Source of the DNA: Halomonas sp. TD01
Lineage (GTDB): Bacteria > Pseudomonadota > Gammaproteobacteria > Pseudomonadales > Halomonadaceae
Direction of reading: 5' to 3'
DNA: 64,000 bases
NCBI RefSeq assembly: GCF_923868895.1
Contig: NZ_OV350343.1
Coordinates: 2,232,001 to 2,296,000, forward strand
The notes below the pieces were generated by a model. The model saw only the letters and a program-made list of their open reading frames with translations, had not been told where the DNA came from and did not search any database. Positions 63,923-64,000 of the stretch are shown piece by piece. A program made the translations under genes and the position numbers. Numbering within the stretch: position 1 is the first letter of the stretch; every line of letters starts with the position of its first letter.

Positions 63923-64000
63923 TAACCTGGCACAGGCACTCCTTTCTCTCGACACTGTTTTAACCAATTGTACAGGGCCGCATCAGAGATGCCTTCTTCT
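63923..64000 (-). mobile_element. Second copy of the IS3-type OrfA, inverted and cut by the window
   Basis: The minus strand reads AGAAGAAGGCATCTCTGATG, then TTAAAACAGTGTCGAG and GGAGTGCCTGTGCCAGGTTA, closely matching the OrfA at about 62404-62480 with scattered differences. Homology starts within ten bases of the right end of the first IS3 element. Two copies therefore face in opposite directions at this edge. Confidence 0.8.

Overview
The window looks like a chromosomal segment of a moderately halophilic gammaproteobacterium, most likely Halomonas or a close relative in the Halomonadaceae. This is inferred from a betaine/choline-type osmoprotectant cluster (BCCT carrier plus a ProVWX-type ABC system), the overall gene style and moderately high GC. 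No ribosomal RNA or other species-level marker is present, so the genus call is an inference.

Positions 1-36,850 are ordinary core genome. In order: the 3' part of an Fe-S L-serine dehydratase; a LysR regulator divergent from the glutathione-dependent formaldehyde detoxification pair (adhC, fghA) and mtgA; an EamA exporter; a DUF4168 secreted protein; a cNMP/CBS/DUF294 nucleotidyltransferase-like protein with a DEDDh exonuclease; the glycine betaine cluster; an acidic lipoprotein; an NtrC-type two-component pair; a PQQ-type sugar dehydrogenase; an AEC carrier with a LysR regulator; and an iron block. The iron block holds two CirA-like TonB receptors flanking an RND efflux pair, then a siderophore binding protein, two FecCD permeases, an ATPase, an ABC exporter and a YceI-like protein. 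Four Fur-box-like sites sit in front of the receptors and the siderophore ABC operon.

At 36,955-37,031 lies a CAT-anticodon tRNA (probably tRNA-Ile2). A tyrosine integrase follows, and a degenerate copy of the tRNA 3' half recurs at 54,936-54,973, delimiting an island of about 18 kb. The island carries a RepA helicase closely resembling that of IncQ plasmid RSF1010, a frameshifted protein in the initiator position, an origin-like region (short direct repeats, two hairpins, an AT-rich tract), a decayed trbL conjugation gene, an IS30 element, and a five-gene signalling cassette. The cassette has a lone receiver, an Hpt-REC-REC-GGDEF protein, a soluble GAF/PAS histidine kinase, a membrane hybrid kinase with two receivers, and a convergent Hpt-REC-REC-GGDEF-EAL protein. 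It looks like a portable phosphorelay with opposing cyclic-di-GMP synthesis and breakdown outputs, and is the most interesting system here.

Positions 55,000-64,000 are a mosaic of decayed and foreign DNA: a possible integron-like gene cassette, a truncated doxX, another diguanylate cyclase (7TMR-DISM type), a 161-bp MITE-like element, a small YHYH-like secreted peptide, broken IS30, IS5 (two) and IS3 elements, an intact AT-rich methyl-accepting chemotaxis protein, and the start of a second IS3 copy in inverted orientation at the right edge.
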